A stretch of DNA of 64,000 nucleotides from REEB52 sp964626905 (lineage in GTDB: Bacteria > Chlamydiota > Chlamydiia > Chlamydiales > SM23-39): positions 62,001-126,000 of the forward strand of contig CAZVHA010000001.1 in NCBI GenBank assembly GCA_964626905.1, written 5' to 3'. A program made the position numbers and the translations under genes. The notes below the pieces were generated by a model that searched no databases, was not told the DNA's origin, and was given only the letters and a program-made list of their open reading frames with translations. Shown here one piece after another: positions 57,001 through 64,000 of the stretch. Numbering within the stretch: the stretch's first letter is position 1; the number at the start of each line of letters is the position of its first letter.

Positions 57001-59441
57001 CTTGCAGGGCGGACGAGCTCTTTGGCGAGCTTAATCCGTTGCGCCTCGCCGCCCGAAAGGGTCGTCGACGGTTGGCCGAGCGTCAAATAGTCGAGTCCTA
57101 CCCAGCTGAGCAGCTCCAATTTTTTCCGAATCGAGGGGATTGCGTCAAAAAGTTCAAGAGCATGTTCGACGTCGGTCTCCAAAATGTCGTGGATCGATTT
57201 TCCCTTGTATTTGACAGCCAAAATTTCGGGCTCAAAACGCTTCCCCCTACACTGTGGGCAAAGAGCCCAAGCATCTTCCATGAAATCCATGTCGATTTTA
57301 ACAGAGCCGAGTCCCGAGCAATAAGGGCAAGAGCCCTCTTTGACATTGAAGCTGAAGTGGCCTGCGCCAAAGGCGCGCAATTGGCTCTCAGGTAGCTGGG
57401 TGAAAAGATCCCGAATATCGTCGAAGAGTTTGATGTAGGTGGCCGCATTGGACCTTGGCGTTCGCCCGATGGGCGATTGGTCGACGGCGATCACTTTGTC
57501 GATGAGCTCTTTTTCTTTTTGCAGCGCTGGGACAAGGGAATCGGTGATGAGGGACGATTTTCCCGATCCCGACACTCCGGTGACGCAGGTGAAAATGCCG
57601 AGGGGGATTGTCACGCTCACATTTTTGAGATTGTGGTGGTTCACATTTTTTAAAATGAATTCCCCGGCGGCTTTTCTCCTTTTTTTGGGGGGCTCAATGG
57701 TCAGTTTTCCCGACAAATAGGCGCCTGTCAAAGAGCGGGGATCGGTGAGCTCCAAGATTTCGCCTCCGTGGACGCCGGCCCCTGGTCCCACGTCGATCAC
57801 CCGGTCGGCGGCCCGGATTGTGTCGGGGTCGTGTTCGACGACGAGGACAGTGTTCCCCTGATCTCTCAATGCTTTTAGAGTGGCGATCAACTTGTGGTGA
57901 TCGATGGGGTGAAGGCCGATGGAGGGCTCGTCGAGGACGTAGATTGCGCCGACAAGACCTGCCCCAATTTGCGATGCGAGCCGCACCCTTTGCGATTCAC
58001 CGCCGCTCAAGGTGGGCGAGGTCCTTTCGAGCGCCAAATAGGAGAGGCCCACATCGATTAAAAACTGGAGCCGCTCAGCAATTTCTTTGAAGAGCTCCTC
58101 CCCAATTTTTTTCTCGAGAACAGTGGGGTTGATCCCTTGAAAAAAAAGGAAAAGATCCTCCATCGGCATTTGGGTGAGCTCAAAAATTGCCTTTCCCCGA
58201 AATCGACACGCTGAAGGGTACGGCTTGATCCTCGAACCATGGCAACTCGGGCAGACCCCTTCGCTCATCAGCTCTCCCATTTTTTTTCTATACGCCTCGC
58301 TTTTGGCGGCGTTGAGTCGATCCCTCGCCTCGCTCAAAACCCCTTTCCACGCTACATATTCGAACCACCGGTTTTTCTTGACTGGGTGGACGAAGGTCAT
58401 TCGGGTCCATTTTTGCTCTGTGCCATGTAAAAAGAGCTCTTTGGCTTTCTCAGGCAGTTTTTCCCAGGGAGTTTTCACATCAAACTTATAAAGTTTGGCC
58501 AAATTGTTATAAATATTCCCATACCGGACGGTAGTGTAGGAGCTGGCAATCGAGCAGCAATCTTCTAAAATGCTCTTTTTCGGATCGATGATCTTATTTA
58601 AGTCAAATTCGGCCAGATGGCCGAGCCCGTGACAAGAGGAGCACATTCCCGACGGGTGGTTAAAGGAAAAATCGTGCGGCTCTAGCGGGCCATAGGAGAG
58701 GCCCGATTTGAAGGCGTGGGCAAATTGGGAATAGACCGTATCGCCGATGCTAAAAAACCCTTTGCCGATCTCGAGCGCTGCAGCTGTGCTTTCGGCGATG
58801 CGCCCCTGGTTTTCCTCATTGACGACGAGTCGGTCGATGACGATGTCGATATCGTGATTGATTTTTGGATCGAGGACCACCTCTTCGCTCAAATCGATCC
58901 ATTCCCCATCGATTTTAAGCCGCATGAATCCCTTGCTCAAAAGCTCGGCAAACTCCTCTTTAAATTCCCCCTTTTTTCCTCTCGCAAATGGGGCGAGAAT
59001 GACGATTTTTGTCCCCGGCTCCAAACTTTGGACCTGGGCGATGATTTTTTCTCTGCTCTGGGCTTGGAGAGGCTCATTGCTGATGGGGCAGTGGGGAGTG
59101 CCGAGGCGGGCGAATAGGACCCTCAAAAAGTCGTAGATTCCGGTCATCGTGCCGACAGTGGAGCGGGGGGTTTTACCGGCCGTTTTCTGTTCGATGGCAA
59201 TCGTCGGCGAAAGGCCAGAAATGCTCTCGGCTTCCGGTTTTGGCAGATCGCCCAAAAATCTACGCGCCTGGTGGGAGAGCGACTCTATATAGCGCCTTTG
59301 CCCCTCGACGTAAATGGTGTCAAAGGCGAGGGAAGACTTGCCCGAACCGGAAACCCCCGTAAAGACGATGAGCTGACCGGGCGTGATTGTGAGATCCACC
59401 TCCTTGAGATTGTGTACTTTGACTTTTTTTAAAACGATCAT
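54048..59441 (-). CDS. uvrA: Double-length excinuclease subunit UvrA (two UvrA units fused)
   Basis: A 1797-residue protein, twice the usual length of about 940. It carries four P-loops: GVSGSGKSSLAFDT (about 29-42), GVSGSGKSSLITDS, GPSGSGKSTMAFET and GVSGSGKSSLMSYL. There are four ABC signatures: LSGGESQRVRLASQ, LSGGEAQRIKLAKE, LSGGELQRIRLARQ and LSGGEAGRLRLSRE. Each half has zinc-finger cysteines (CPYCSGLG, CPECQGLG, CRTCWGLG). The last signature (AGRLRL) is the most divergent. UvrA starts nucleotide-excision repair by recognising damaged DNA. A tandem double UvrA next to pyk is also known from Chlamydia. Confidence 0.97.
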   Translation of the reverse strand: MIVLKKVKVHNLKEVDLTITPGQLIVFTGVSGSGKSSLAFDTIYVEGQRRYIESLSHQARRFLGDLPKPEAESISGLSPTIAIEQKTAGKTPRSTVGTMTGIYDFLRVLFARLGTPHCPISNEPLQAQSREKIIAQVQSLEPGTKIVILAPFARGKKGEFKEEFAELLSKGFMRLKIDGEWIDLSEEVVLDPKINHDIDIVIDRLVVNEENQGRIAESTAAALEIGKGFFSIGDTVYSQFAHAFKSGLSYGPLEPHDFSFNHPSGMCSSCHGLGHLAEFDLNKIIDPKKSILEDCCSIASSYTTVRYGNIYNNLAKLYKFDVKTPWEKLPEKAKELFLHGTEQKWTRMTFVHPVKKNRWFEYVAWKGVLSEARDRLNAAKSEAYRKKMGELMSEGVCPSCHGSRIKPYPSACRFRGKAIFELTQMPMEDLFLFFQGINPTVLEKKIGEELFKEIAERLQFLIDVGLSYLALERTSPTLSGGESQRVRLASQIGAGLVGAIYVLDEPSIGLHPIDHHKLIATLKALRDQGNTVLVVEHDPDTIRAADRVIDVGPGAGVHGGEILELTDPRSLTGAYLSGKLTIEPPKKRRKAAGEFILKNVNHHNLKNVSVTIPLGIFTCVTGVSGSGKSSLITDSLVPALQKEKELIDKVIAVDQSPIGRTPRSNAATYIKLFDDIRDLFTQLPESQLRAFGAGHFSFNVKEGSCPYCSGLGSVKIDMDFMEDAWALCPQCRGKRFEPEILAVKYKGKSIHDILETDVEHALELFDAIPSIRKKLELLSWVGLDYLTLGQPSTTLSGGEAQRIKLAKELVRPASGKTIYILDEPTTGLHFHDIAKLIGILQKLVDRGNTVLVIEHNMDFVKCADWIIDLGPGAGVHGGEIIGTGTPEKIAKLNTPTALALKGLKTEKRKAKKPKERGVISVVGAQQNNLKNVSLEIPHGKISVFCGPSGSGKSTMAFETLYAEGQRRYTETLSAYARAMVKQLQKPKVERIEGLLPSIALEQKTGGLNPRSTVGTMTEVYDFLRVLFAHLGIPHDPETGKVIQRMGKEEIVEEILKLPRGEKIQILTPVPFEKKESFEELTARLQRQGYLRIRLNGQIFSLDEQIPYEKMRKNELLLVIDRLPVEPKAQNRLYEAISKAEESLIVGRDARDKGDLTFDLQTKKKISAQTFSFNHDLGMCPECQGLGNTFGAHLDEEKRIKKWSLYDFADLLFKEKGTSEAIRLMEKSVGDDRNALLNGGSEVKLKNGLSVRWLGLHPVLAAAARMARGEIREALMPMMRAEACPACQGSRLNPMARNVLIEKQSIADICALSIEKTFQFINLLKVPPFLQETHSQLLKYLQFLLAIGLEYLTLSRSAPTLSGGELQRIRLARQLGSGLTSCLYVLDEPTIGLHPYNNERLNRALKELRDLGNTLILVEHDPMTLACADYLFDFGPKAGKEGGQITAKGTLKEIQNNPRSLTGAYLSGKKQIPIPQKRRPFSPDITIENATLHNLKNITVSLPKGAITCLTGVSGSGKSSLMSYLRARKEFEKIITIDQNPIGQTSRADVSTYSDVQPLIRAHFAALPLALMKGLQPRHFSPNHLRGMCRTCWGLGYKTVDLQFLPSVRVPCESCKGSRLNPISLEVKYKGKHFGEVLQMGVVEALDWFSAIPQIAKKLKTLIDVGLGYLQLGQEIVSLSGGEAGRLRLSRELSKRESGKTLYLIDEPTVGLHPEDVLKLLHIFHGLADKKNTLVIIEHNIDVIVNADYIIDLGPDAGERGGQVMAKGTPEEVAKIKTSRTAKYIREKLGFSVKKMSE

Positions 59442-59486
59442 ACGCGAACTATTCTACCAAAAGGGAAGTTCTTGTAATATAAACTT

Positions 59487-61229
59487 ATGCGCACCCGTAC
59501 GAAAATCGTCTGTACAATTGGCCCTGCTGTTTCCTCATACGAGAAAATTTTAGAACTGATTGATGCGGGGATGAGTGTGGCCCGGCTCAATTTTAGCCAT
59601 GGGACCCATGAAGAGCACTCGAAAACGATCCAGTTTTTAAAGAGGGCCCGCGCCGAAAAGGGGATCCCGCTTGCGATTATGCTCGACACCCACGGCCCCA
59701 AGATCCGGGTGGGGAAATTGCCGGGGGATCTGCTGGTTTTAAAACCGGGCGATCGGTTGAAGCTGGGCACAGATATTCCGATCCAACCCATGGATGTCCT
59801 CAGCGCCCTTCATCCTGGAATGAGTCTCCTTTTTGACGATGGATACATCGTATCTCAGGTGGTTGAGACGAAAGGAAACGAGGTGATTGTCGAGATCAAA
59901 AATGAGGGGGTTTTAAAAAGTGGCAAAGGGGTCAATATTCCGGGGGCAATTGTTCCATTGCCTGCGCTAACGGCGAGTGATATTGACGATCTCAAGTTTG
60001 GGTGCAAACACGATGTCGATTTTGTCGCGGCCTCTTTCATCCGTTCGGCTCACAATATCCTCTCGATTAAAAAGCTCCTTGCCGAAGAGGGGAAGGGGGA
60101 TATTTTGGTGATTGCGAAGATCGAGAGCACGCAAGGGGTTGAAAATTTTGACAGCATCGTGCAGGTGGCCGATGGGATCATGGTGGCAAGGGGAGATCTG
60201 GGCGTCGAGGTCGATTTGGCCATTGTCCCAAAGTTGCAAAAGATGATGATCCGCAAATGCTATCAGGCGTGTAAGCCTGTTGTTACGGCGACGCAGATGC
60301 TCGAATCGATGATCCAAAATCCGAGGCCGACGCGTGCGGAGGTTTCCGATGTGGCCAATGCGATTTACGATAGCACTTCGCTCGTGATGCTTTCAGGTGA
60401 AACGGCTGTGGGAAAATATCCGATCGAGACAGTGCAAAGGATGCGAGAGATCGTGCAAGAGGCGGAAAGCGACTTCAATTACCACGATTTTTTCCTCCTC
60501 AATTCGCAGCGCGATTATCACGATGTCTCGTCGGCGCTGTCGATGGCTGCGGTGAAAACTGCTTATAGCGCAAACGCAAAATGCATTTTCGCTTTCACGG
60601 CGAGCGGCGGGACGGCAAGACTCGTCTCGCGCCTAAGACCCTCCATTCCGATCATCGCTGTCACTCCTTCGATGAAGATTTACAACCAACTCGCTTTCAA
60701 CTGGGGTGTGGTTCCCGTGTTTGCTGAAGGGTGCAAAAACTCGAAGGAGGCGTTTGCCGCCGCGAGTGAATTTGCGATGCAAGAGGGCCTTCTCTCTTTT
60801 GGCGATCTCGTCGTGGTGACTGCGGGAGATCCCTTTGGCAAGAAGGGATCGACCAACATGATGATGGTAGAACACATCGGCGAGGTGCTCGTAAGGGGCC
60901 ACAAAGGGTATGGGGCCAAAGTTTCTGGAAAAGTGCGGCTCCTCCTCACTCTAGAAGAGTGTCATCCCGATGAACTCGAAGGGAAAATTGCCGTTATTTC
61001 CCACTGCGATCACCTGTTTTTGCCTATTTTGAAAAAAGCGGCAGGTGTCATCTTGCAAAACTTCATTGGCGATTCCACATCAGAAAAAACGGTTGCGCTC
61101 CTCGCAAAAACTTTTGAAATTCCCACCATGAGTAGAGCGGATGGGGCGATGTCGATTCTCAAAGAAGGGGAAGAGGTGACTCTCGATCCCCAAAAAGGGC
61201 TCGTCTACCGCGGAACGGGTCGGGAGTGA
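59487..61229 (+). CDS. pyk: Pyruvate kinase with C-terminal extension
   Basis: A 580-residue enzyme that makes pyruvate and ATP from PEP. TKIVCTIGPAVSSYEKILEL, ARLNFSHG, LDTHGPKIRVG, VMVARGDLGVEV and MLSGETAVGKYP are the core motifs. The extra about 100 residues after 480 (VILQNFIGDSTSEKTVALLA) resemble the PEP-utiliser-like extra domain of Bacillus pyruvate kinases. Divergent from uvrA with a 45-bp gap. Confidence 0.97.
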   Translation: MRTRTKIVCTIGPAVSSYEKILELIDAGMSVARLNFSHGTHEEHSKTIQFLKRARAEKGIPLAIMLDTHGPKIRVGKLPGDLLVLKPGDRLKLGTDIPIQPMDVLSALHPGMSLLFDDGYIVSQVVETKGNEVIVEIKNEGVLKSGKGVNIPGAIVPLPALTASDIDDLKFGCKHDVDFVAASFIRSAHNILSIKKLLAEEGKGDILVIAKIESTQGVENFDSIVQVADGIMVARGDLGVEVDLAIVPKLQKMMIRKCYQACKPVVTATQMLESMIQNPRPTRAEVSDVANAIYDSTSLVMLSGETAVGKYPIETVQRMREIVQEAESDFNYHDFFLLNSQRDYHDVSSALSMAAVKTAYSANAKCIFAFTASGGTARLVSRLRPSIPIIAVTPSMKIYNQLAFNWGVVPVFAEGCKNSKEAFAAASEFAMQEGLLSFGDLVVVTAGDPFGKKGSTNMMMVEHIGEVLVRGHKGYGAKVSGKVRLLLTLEECHPDELEGKIAVISHCDHLFLPILKKAAGVILQNFIGDSTSEKTVALLAKTFEIPTMSRADGAMSILKEGEEVTLDPQKGLVYRGTGRE

Positions 61230-61266
61230 CTTAACGGTCCTTCACTGTTTTATTGCATGCCGGGTT

Positions 61267-61406
61267 AATAACCACCGAGGACACCGAAAACACCGAGGGG
61301 AAGGTTTTTGACACAACGTTGTCTAACTTGCTCCATGCCCCCTTTGGCATTTGAAGTCCTGTATTTAGGTCTCTCCTCGGTGTTTTCGGTGTCCTCGGTG
61401 GTTATT
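61267..61406. repeat. Inverted repeat with perfect 32-bp arms and internal ACACCGA units
   Basis: 61267-61298 is the exact reverse complement of 61375-61406. Each arm itself contains near-repeats of CACCGAGG/ACACCGAAAA. A small ATGCC/GGCAT hairpin (about 61335-61350) lies in the 76-bp middle. It fills most of the 210-bp gap after pyk. Arms of this type (caccgaggacaccga) resemble intergenic repeats seen in unrelated bacterial genomes, from memory only. Confidence 0.85.
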
Positions 61407-61439
61407 TTACCGCCTTTAATGCAACAAGGTCATTCTTCA

Positions 61440-62135
61440 CTACTTCCTGCGCGGATTGAGGTAATAGGGAAAACAAAAACGGGTGACATTCAATTTTTGC
61501 TTCTCAACATGAAATCTGAGGAGCGTTTCGGGGTGAAAGCGGCACCCCATGTTGAAATATTCTTCAATGCGATCGAAGAGAAGACAGTACCGTTTCATGA
61601 TCTCTACACTTCCATAAGCGATCTGGTCGTTGAGCCCACCAACGTAGTCGTTGCCTATTGGGATATGTAAACAAGAGTCCTTGACGATTTCAAATGAACG
61701 TTGTTGGACAGGAAGAACGTCCGCTCTCATGTAAATGACCACGTCGTACGAGATGTTGTGTTCCCTTTGATAATCCAAAATCAGTTCCATGCATTTTTCA
61801 TGATGGTAGAACATGCTAGCGACGTGAAAAGGGGGATTATCCGAATGCCCCGCTTGAAACATTTGAAGAAACGCATCGGAGGGCTGAAATACCTCGAAGT
61901 GCGATTTTTTAATTCCAAACCGCTGCAAAAAACACTCGTGATAGGGATCCAGTTCTGAGTTGATCGAGCAAAAAAGATCGATCGAATAGCGATCTCGCAA
62001 CTCTAATAACCAATCGCTCTCCTCATGACATCGGACTCTCCCAGAAAAGAACATCGCAATTTTGAGTTTTTCCTCAGCAAAGCCCTGAAGAGCAGAGAGG
62101 AGCAATCCCCCCAAAAATAAGAGAACAGCAATCAT
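61440..62135 (-). CDS. Exported glycosyltransferase-like protein
   Basis: A 231-residue protein with a signal peptide (MIAVLLFLGGLLLSALQGFA). KIAMFFSGRVRCHEESDWLL at the mature start, YDVVIYMRADVLPV (about 129-142) with a D-x-D-like element, and GGLNDQIAYGSVEIMKRYC resemble capsular or host-type glycosyltransferases that read polymer ends. As with the protein at 51663, an exported enzyme of this kind is odd. It runs toward the inverted repeat at 61267, and its 3' end lies 33 bp from it. Confidence 0.72.
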   Translation of the reverse strand: MIAVLLFLGGLLLSALQGFAEEKLKIAMFFSGRVRCHEESDWLLELRDRYSIDLFCSINSELDPYHECFLQRFGIKKSHFEVFQPSDAFLQMFQAGHSDNPPFHVASMFYHHEKCMELILDYQREHNISYDVVIYMRADVLPVQQRSFEIVKDSCLHIPIGNDYVGGLNDQIAYGSVEIMKRYCLLFDRIEEYFNMGCRFHPETLLRFHVEKQKLNVTRFCFPYYLNPRRK

Positions 62136-62228
62136 ATCGGTAGAATTTAAAAGTTTTGCTGTCAGAATTCAAGCCAAAAAAGAAAAATCGATGACCGAAA
62201 TATTTTGCAAATCGTTATGATAGGAAGG

Positions 62229-62849
62229 ATGCAAGGACAGGGCATTTTTATCACATTTGAAGGAGGAGAGGGGGCGGGCAAAACGACGCTCATCAATGAG
62301 ATGGCCCGTCAGCTTGAACAGGAGGGGCACCACGTCCTAAAGACGAGAGAGCCGGGCGGAACGAGACTCGGAGAAGAGATCCGCAAACTTCTCCTGGAGC
62401 ACAATGAGCCGATTTCTCCCTACACAGAGCTCTCCCTTTTTCTCGCTTCGAGAGCGCAGCACGTAAATGAAGTGATTGGCCCAGCGCTTCTTGAGGGAAA
62501 AGTGGTTTTGTGCGACCGGTTCAATGATTCCTCCGTCGCCTATCAGGGGGCTGCTCGGGGCCTCGGGATGCAACAAGTGGAGGAATTTTGCCATTTTATC
62601 TCGCAAGGAGTGGAGCCCAGATTGACCTTTTACCTCGATCTCGATCCAGAAGTGGGGCTGATGCGCGCGGCAAAGGAGAGGAAACAGGACCGGATCGAAT
62701 CTGAAACGCTCATCTTCCACCAAAAGATCCGAGAGGCCTATCTCTCTATTTCAAGAGCCCATCCGCGCAGGTTCTATATCATCAGCGCCTCTTTGCCCCC
62801 GGCGAAAGTCTTTGAAGAGGCGATGAAAAGGGTCCACGCCTATGTTTAG
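62229..62849 (+). CDS. tmk: Thymidylate kinase
   Basis: A 206-residue dTMP kinase. FITFEGGEGAGKTTLINEMA is the P-loop region, REPGGTRLGEEIRKLLL the dTMP site and DRFNDSSVAYQGAARGLG the LID region. The start is uncertain: ATG at 62229 (MQGQGIFITFEGG) fits the family length best, but its AGGAAGG sits almost on the ATG; 62217 and TTG 62205 are in frame. It overlaps holB by 8 bp. Confidence 0.96.
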   Translation: MQGQGIFITFEGGEGAGKTTLINEMARQLEQEGHHVLKTREPGGTRLGEEIRKLLLEHNEPISPYTELSLFLASRAQHVNEVIGPALLEGKVVLCDRFNDSSVAYQGAARGLGMQQVEEFCHFISQGVEPRLTFYLDLDPEVGLMRAAKERKQDRIESETLIFHQKIREAYLSISRAHPRRFYIISASLPPAKVFEEAMKRVHAYV

Positions 62850-63741
62850 CCACATCATTGGCAATGAGCAGATGAAATCCTATTTGCAAAAGGCGATCGA
62901 AAAGAATTGCCTTGCCCAAACCCTTCTCTTTATCGGCCCCGATGGGATTGGAAAAAGCCTTTTTGCAAAAGCCATTGCCAAAACTCTTTTGGCCTCCAAC
63001 CATTCCCCCGATTTACACATCTATGCTCCGGAAGGGAAAAGCGGACTTTATGCGATCGACACTTTGAGAGAGCTCATCGAACAGGAACACAGCGCTCCCT
63101 TCGAATCCAAGGGAAAGGTTTTCATCTTGGAAGATGCAGCAAGGATGCAGCCTGCGAGTGCAAACGCCCTTCTCAAAACGTTAGAAGAGCCCACCCCCGA
63201 AACCACCTTCATTTTGTTGACGAGTCACCCCTCTGGAATGCTCCCTACGATTCTCTCCCGCTGCTCTCAGCTCCATTTCCAGCCCCTTACAACAGAAGAA
63301 ATTGCCCACTTGCTCCGCGAGAGAGGACATCCGATCCATTTTGCCAAATGGGCCTCGGGCTCTTTTGGAAAAGCGCTCGAATTTGCGGCAACACCCGAAT
63401 TCGAAGAGCAGCGAGGCGCCCTTTTCAAACTCTTAAGAGCACCCCCTTCTTACCCAGAACTTGCCCTAAAATTAACTGAGCTCGAAAAAAAACTGGAAGG
63501 AGAAGAGGACCCAGTCAAATGGGCCAGAAGAGTCGATGATCTTTTCGCCGCCATATTCATGTGGCATCGAGACCAACACGTAAGAGATGTCGGCGCAAAA
63601 GAGGAGCTTCTCTACTTCCCCGACGAGCCGAAATGTCCGGCCGTTTCATTGAAAGAGATCGAATGGAAAATCCATCAGGCCCGCCTCGGAATTGAGAGAA
63701 ACCTCAAACTCTCTGCGTGTCTCACTTACCTATTTTCTTAG
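62842..63741 (+). CDS. holB: DNA polymerase III delta prime subunit (clamp loader)
   Basis: A 299-residue AAA+ protein. LLFIGPDGIGKSLFAKAIAK (P-loop), VFILEDAARMQPASANALLK (Walker B region, DEAD replaced) and LPTILSRCSQLHFQPL (SRC motif) are typical. The four zinc cysteines of some delta prime proteins are absent. It works with tau and delta to load the beta clamp. tmk-holB order is also known in Chlamydia. It overlaps the convergent nadK by 4 bp. Confidence 0.93.
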   Translation: MFSHIIGNEQMKSYLQKAIEKNCLAQTLLFIGPDGIGKSLFAKAIAKTLLASNHSPDLHIYAPEGKSGLYAIDTLRELIEQEHSAPFESKGKVFILEDAARMQPASANALLKTLEEPTPETTFILLTSHPSGMLPTILSRCSQLHFQPLTTEEIAHLLRERGHPIHFAKWASGSFGKALEFAATPEFEEQRGALFKLLRAPPSYPELALKLTELEKKLEGEEDPVKWARRVDDLFAAIFMWHRDQHVRDVGAKEELLYFPDEPKCPAVSLKEIEWKIHQARLGIERNLKLSACLTYLFS

Positions 63742-64000
63742 CGGAGTTTGCCCGACCAGGCCAGTTTTGATCTGAGCGTTGCAAAATAGTCGTGCCGATG
63801 CAAATTGACCCACTTGAACGTGCGCGAAGAGCGTTGGATCATCAGCTCATCGCCGCTTTTCAAGGAGATGGCGTTTAAGCCATCCGCCCTCACATCAATC
63901 GGCCCATATTCGCTTAGGTATTTAACCTGAATTTTCACCTTCGGCGAAAGGACGATCGGGCGATTTGAAATCGTATGAGGGCAGATCGGCGTGATGATCA
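63738..64000 (-). CDS. nadK: NAD kinase, C-terminal part (start beyond the window)
   Basis: The frame is open to the window edge. Visible residues IITPICPHTISNRPIVLSPK match the conserved end of NAD kinase (PICPHTLSNRP), followed by strand KVKIQVKYLSEYGPIDVRAD and the end HRHDYFATLRSKLAWSGK. NAD kinase makes NADP from NAD and ATP. Only the last 86 codons or so are here. Confidence 0.93.
   Translation of the reverse strand, partial: IITPICPHTISNRPIVLSPKVKIQVKYLSEYGPIDVRADGLNAISLKSGDELMIQRSSRTFKWVNLHRHDYFATLRSKLAWSGKLR

Noticed and set aside
61308..61670. Plus-strand frame of 120 codons after pyk
   Set aside because: It consists of the inverted repeat and the antisense of the exported glycosyltransferase-like gene; the SVFSVSSVV segment is just the repeat read in frame.

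Overview
The window looks like the chromosome of a chlamydia-like bacterium (phylum Chlamydiota), probably an environmental or amoeba-associated lineage rather than a classical Chlamydiaceae pathogen. The main evidence is gene order. Reading left to right, infA, tRNA-Thr, tuf, tRNA-Trp, secE, nusG, rplK-rplA-rplJ-rplL, rpoB, rpoC, tal, the V-type ATPase operon, valS and pknD follow the order I recall from Chlamydia trachomatis, with extra genes inserted. Other chlamydial marks are a V-type (not F-type) ATPase with a DUF2764 subunit, a double-length four-ATPase UvrA divergent from pyk, a second gyrase-like pair, and PknD next to ValS. Many genes are of the Parachlamydiales type or unknown.

Layout. 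1-6.5 kb: a truncated unknown gene, MYG1, HIT, a biotin-ligase-N-like protein, an exported HEAT-repeat protein, an Inc-like membrane protein and SufE. 6.5-19.4 kb: the translation and transcription superoperon. 19.4-23.1 kb (minus strand): one tight operon of small exported proteins, transaldolase, FtsY and a small membrane protein. 23.2-23.8 kb: a giant GC-rich inverted repeat. 23.9-31.3 kb: the complete seven-gene V-ATPase operon. 31.3-39.4 kb: an accessory zone with a membrane protein, Nudix hydrolase, lipoprotein, DAHP synthase, a duplicated pair of unknown proteins, a large eukaryotic-like (F-box/ankyrin-like) membrane protein, an orphan HigA antitoxin between 59-bp direct repeats, a dead HepT toxin with its MntA antitoxin, and an RlmK-type methyltransferase. 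39.4-50.6 kb: valS-pknD, trpS, a DUF2147 protein and the topoisomerase IV-like pair. 50.6-64 kb: exported HAD and exostosin-like proteins, an AAA/DUF4143 ATPase, uvrA, pyk, a glycosyltransferase-like protein, tmk-holB and the end of nadK.

How it works together. The core is information processing (ribosomal proteins, RNA polymerase, elongation and initiation factors, tRNA ligases, topoisomerases, repair, clamp-loader delta prime, dTMP kinase, NAD kinase) plus ion-motive energetics (V-ATPase). Between core blocks lie genes for the cell envelope or host interaction: exported, lipoprotein and Inc-like proteins.

The most unusual structural feature is a series of five long, sequence-unrelated inverted repeats at gene borders (about 23.2, 31.3, 46.3, 51.4 and 61.3 kb). 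Two of them run into neighbouring coding sequence. No CRISPR array, rRNA, intact transposase or complete phage was seen. All family assignments are by eye from motifs; no database search was run.
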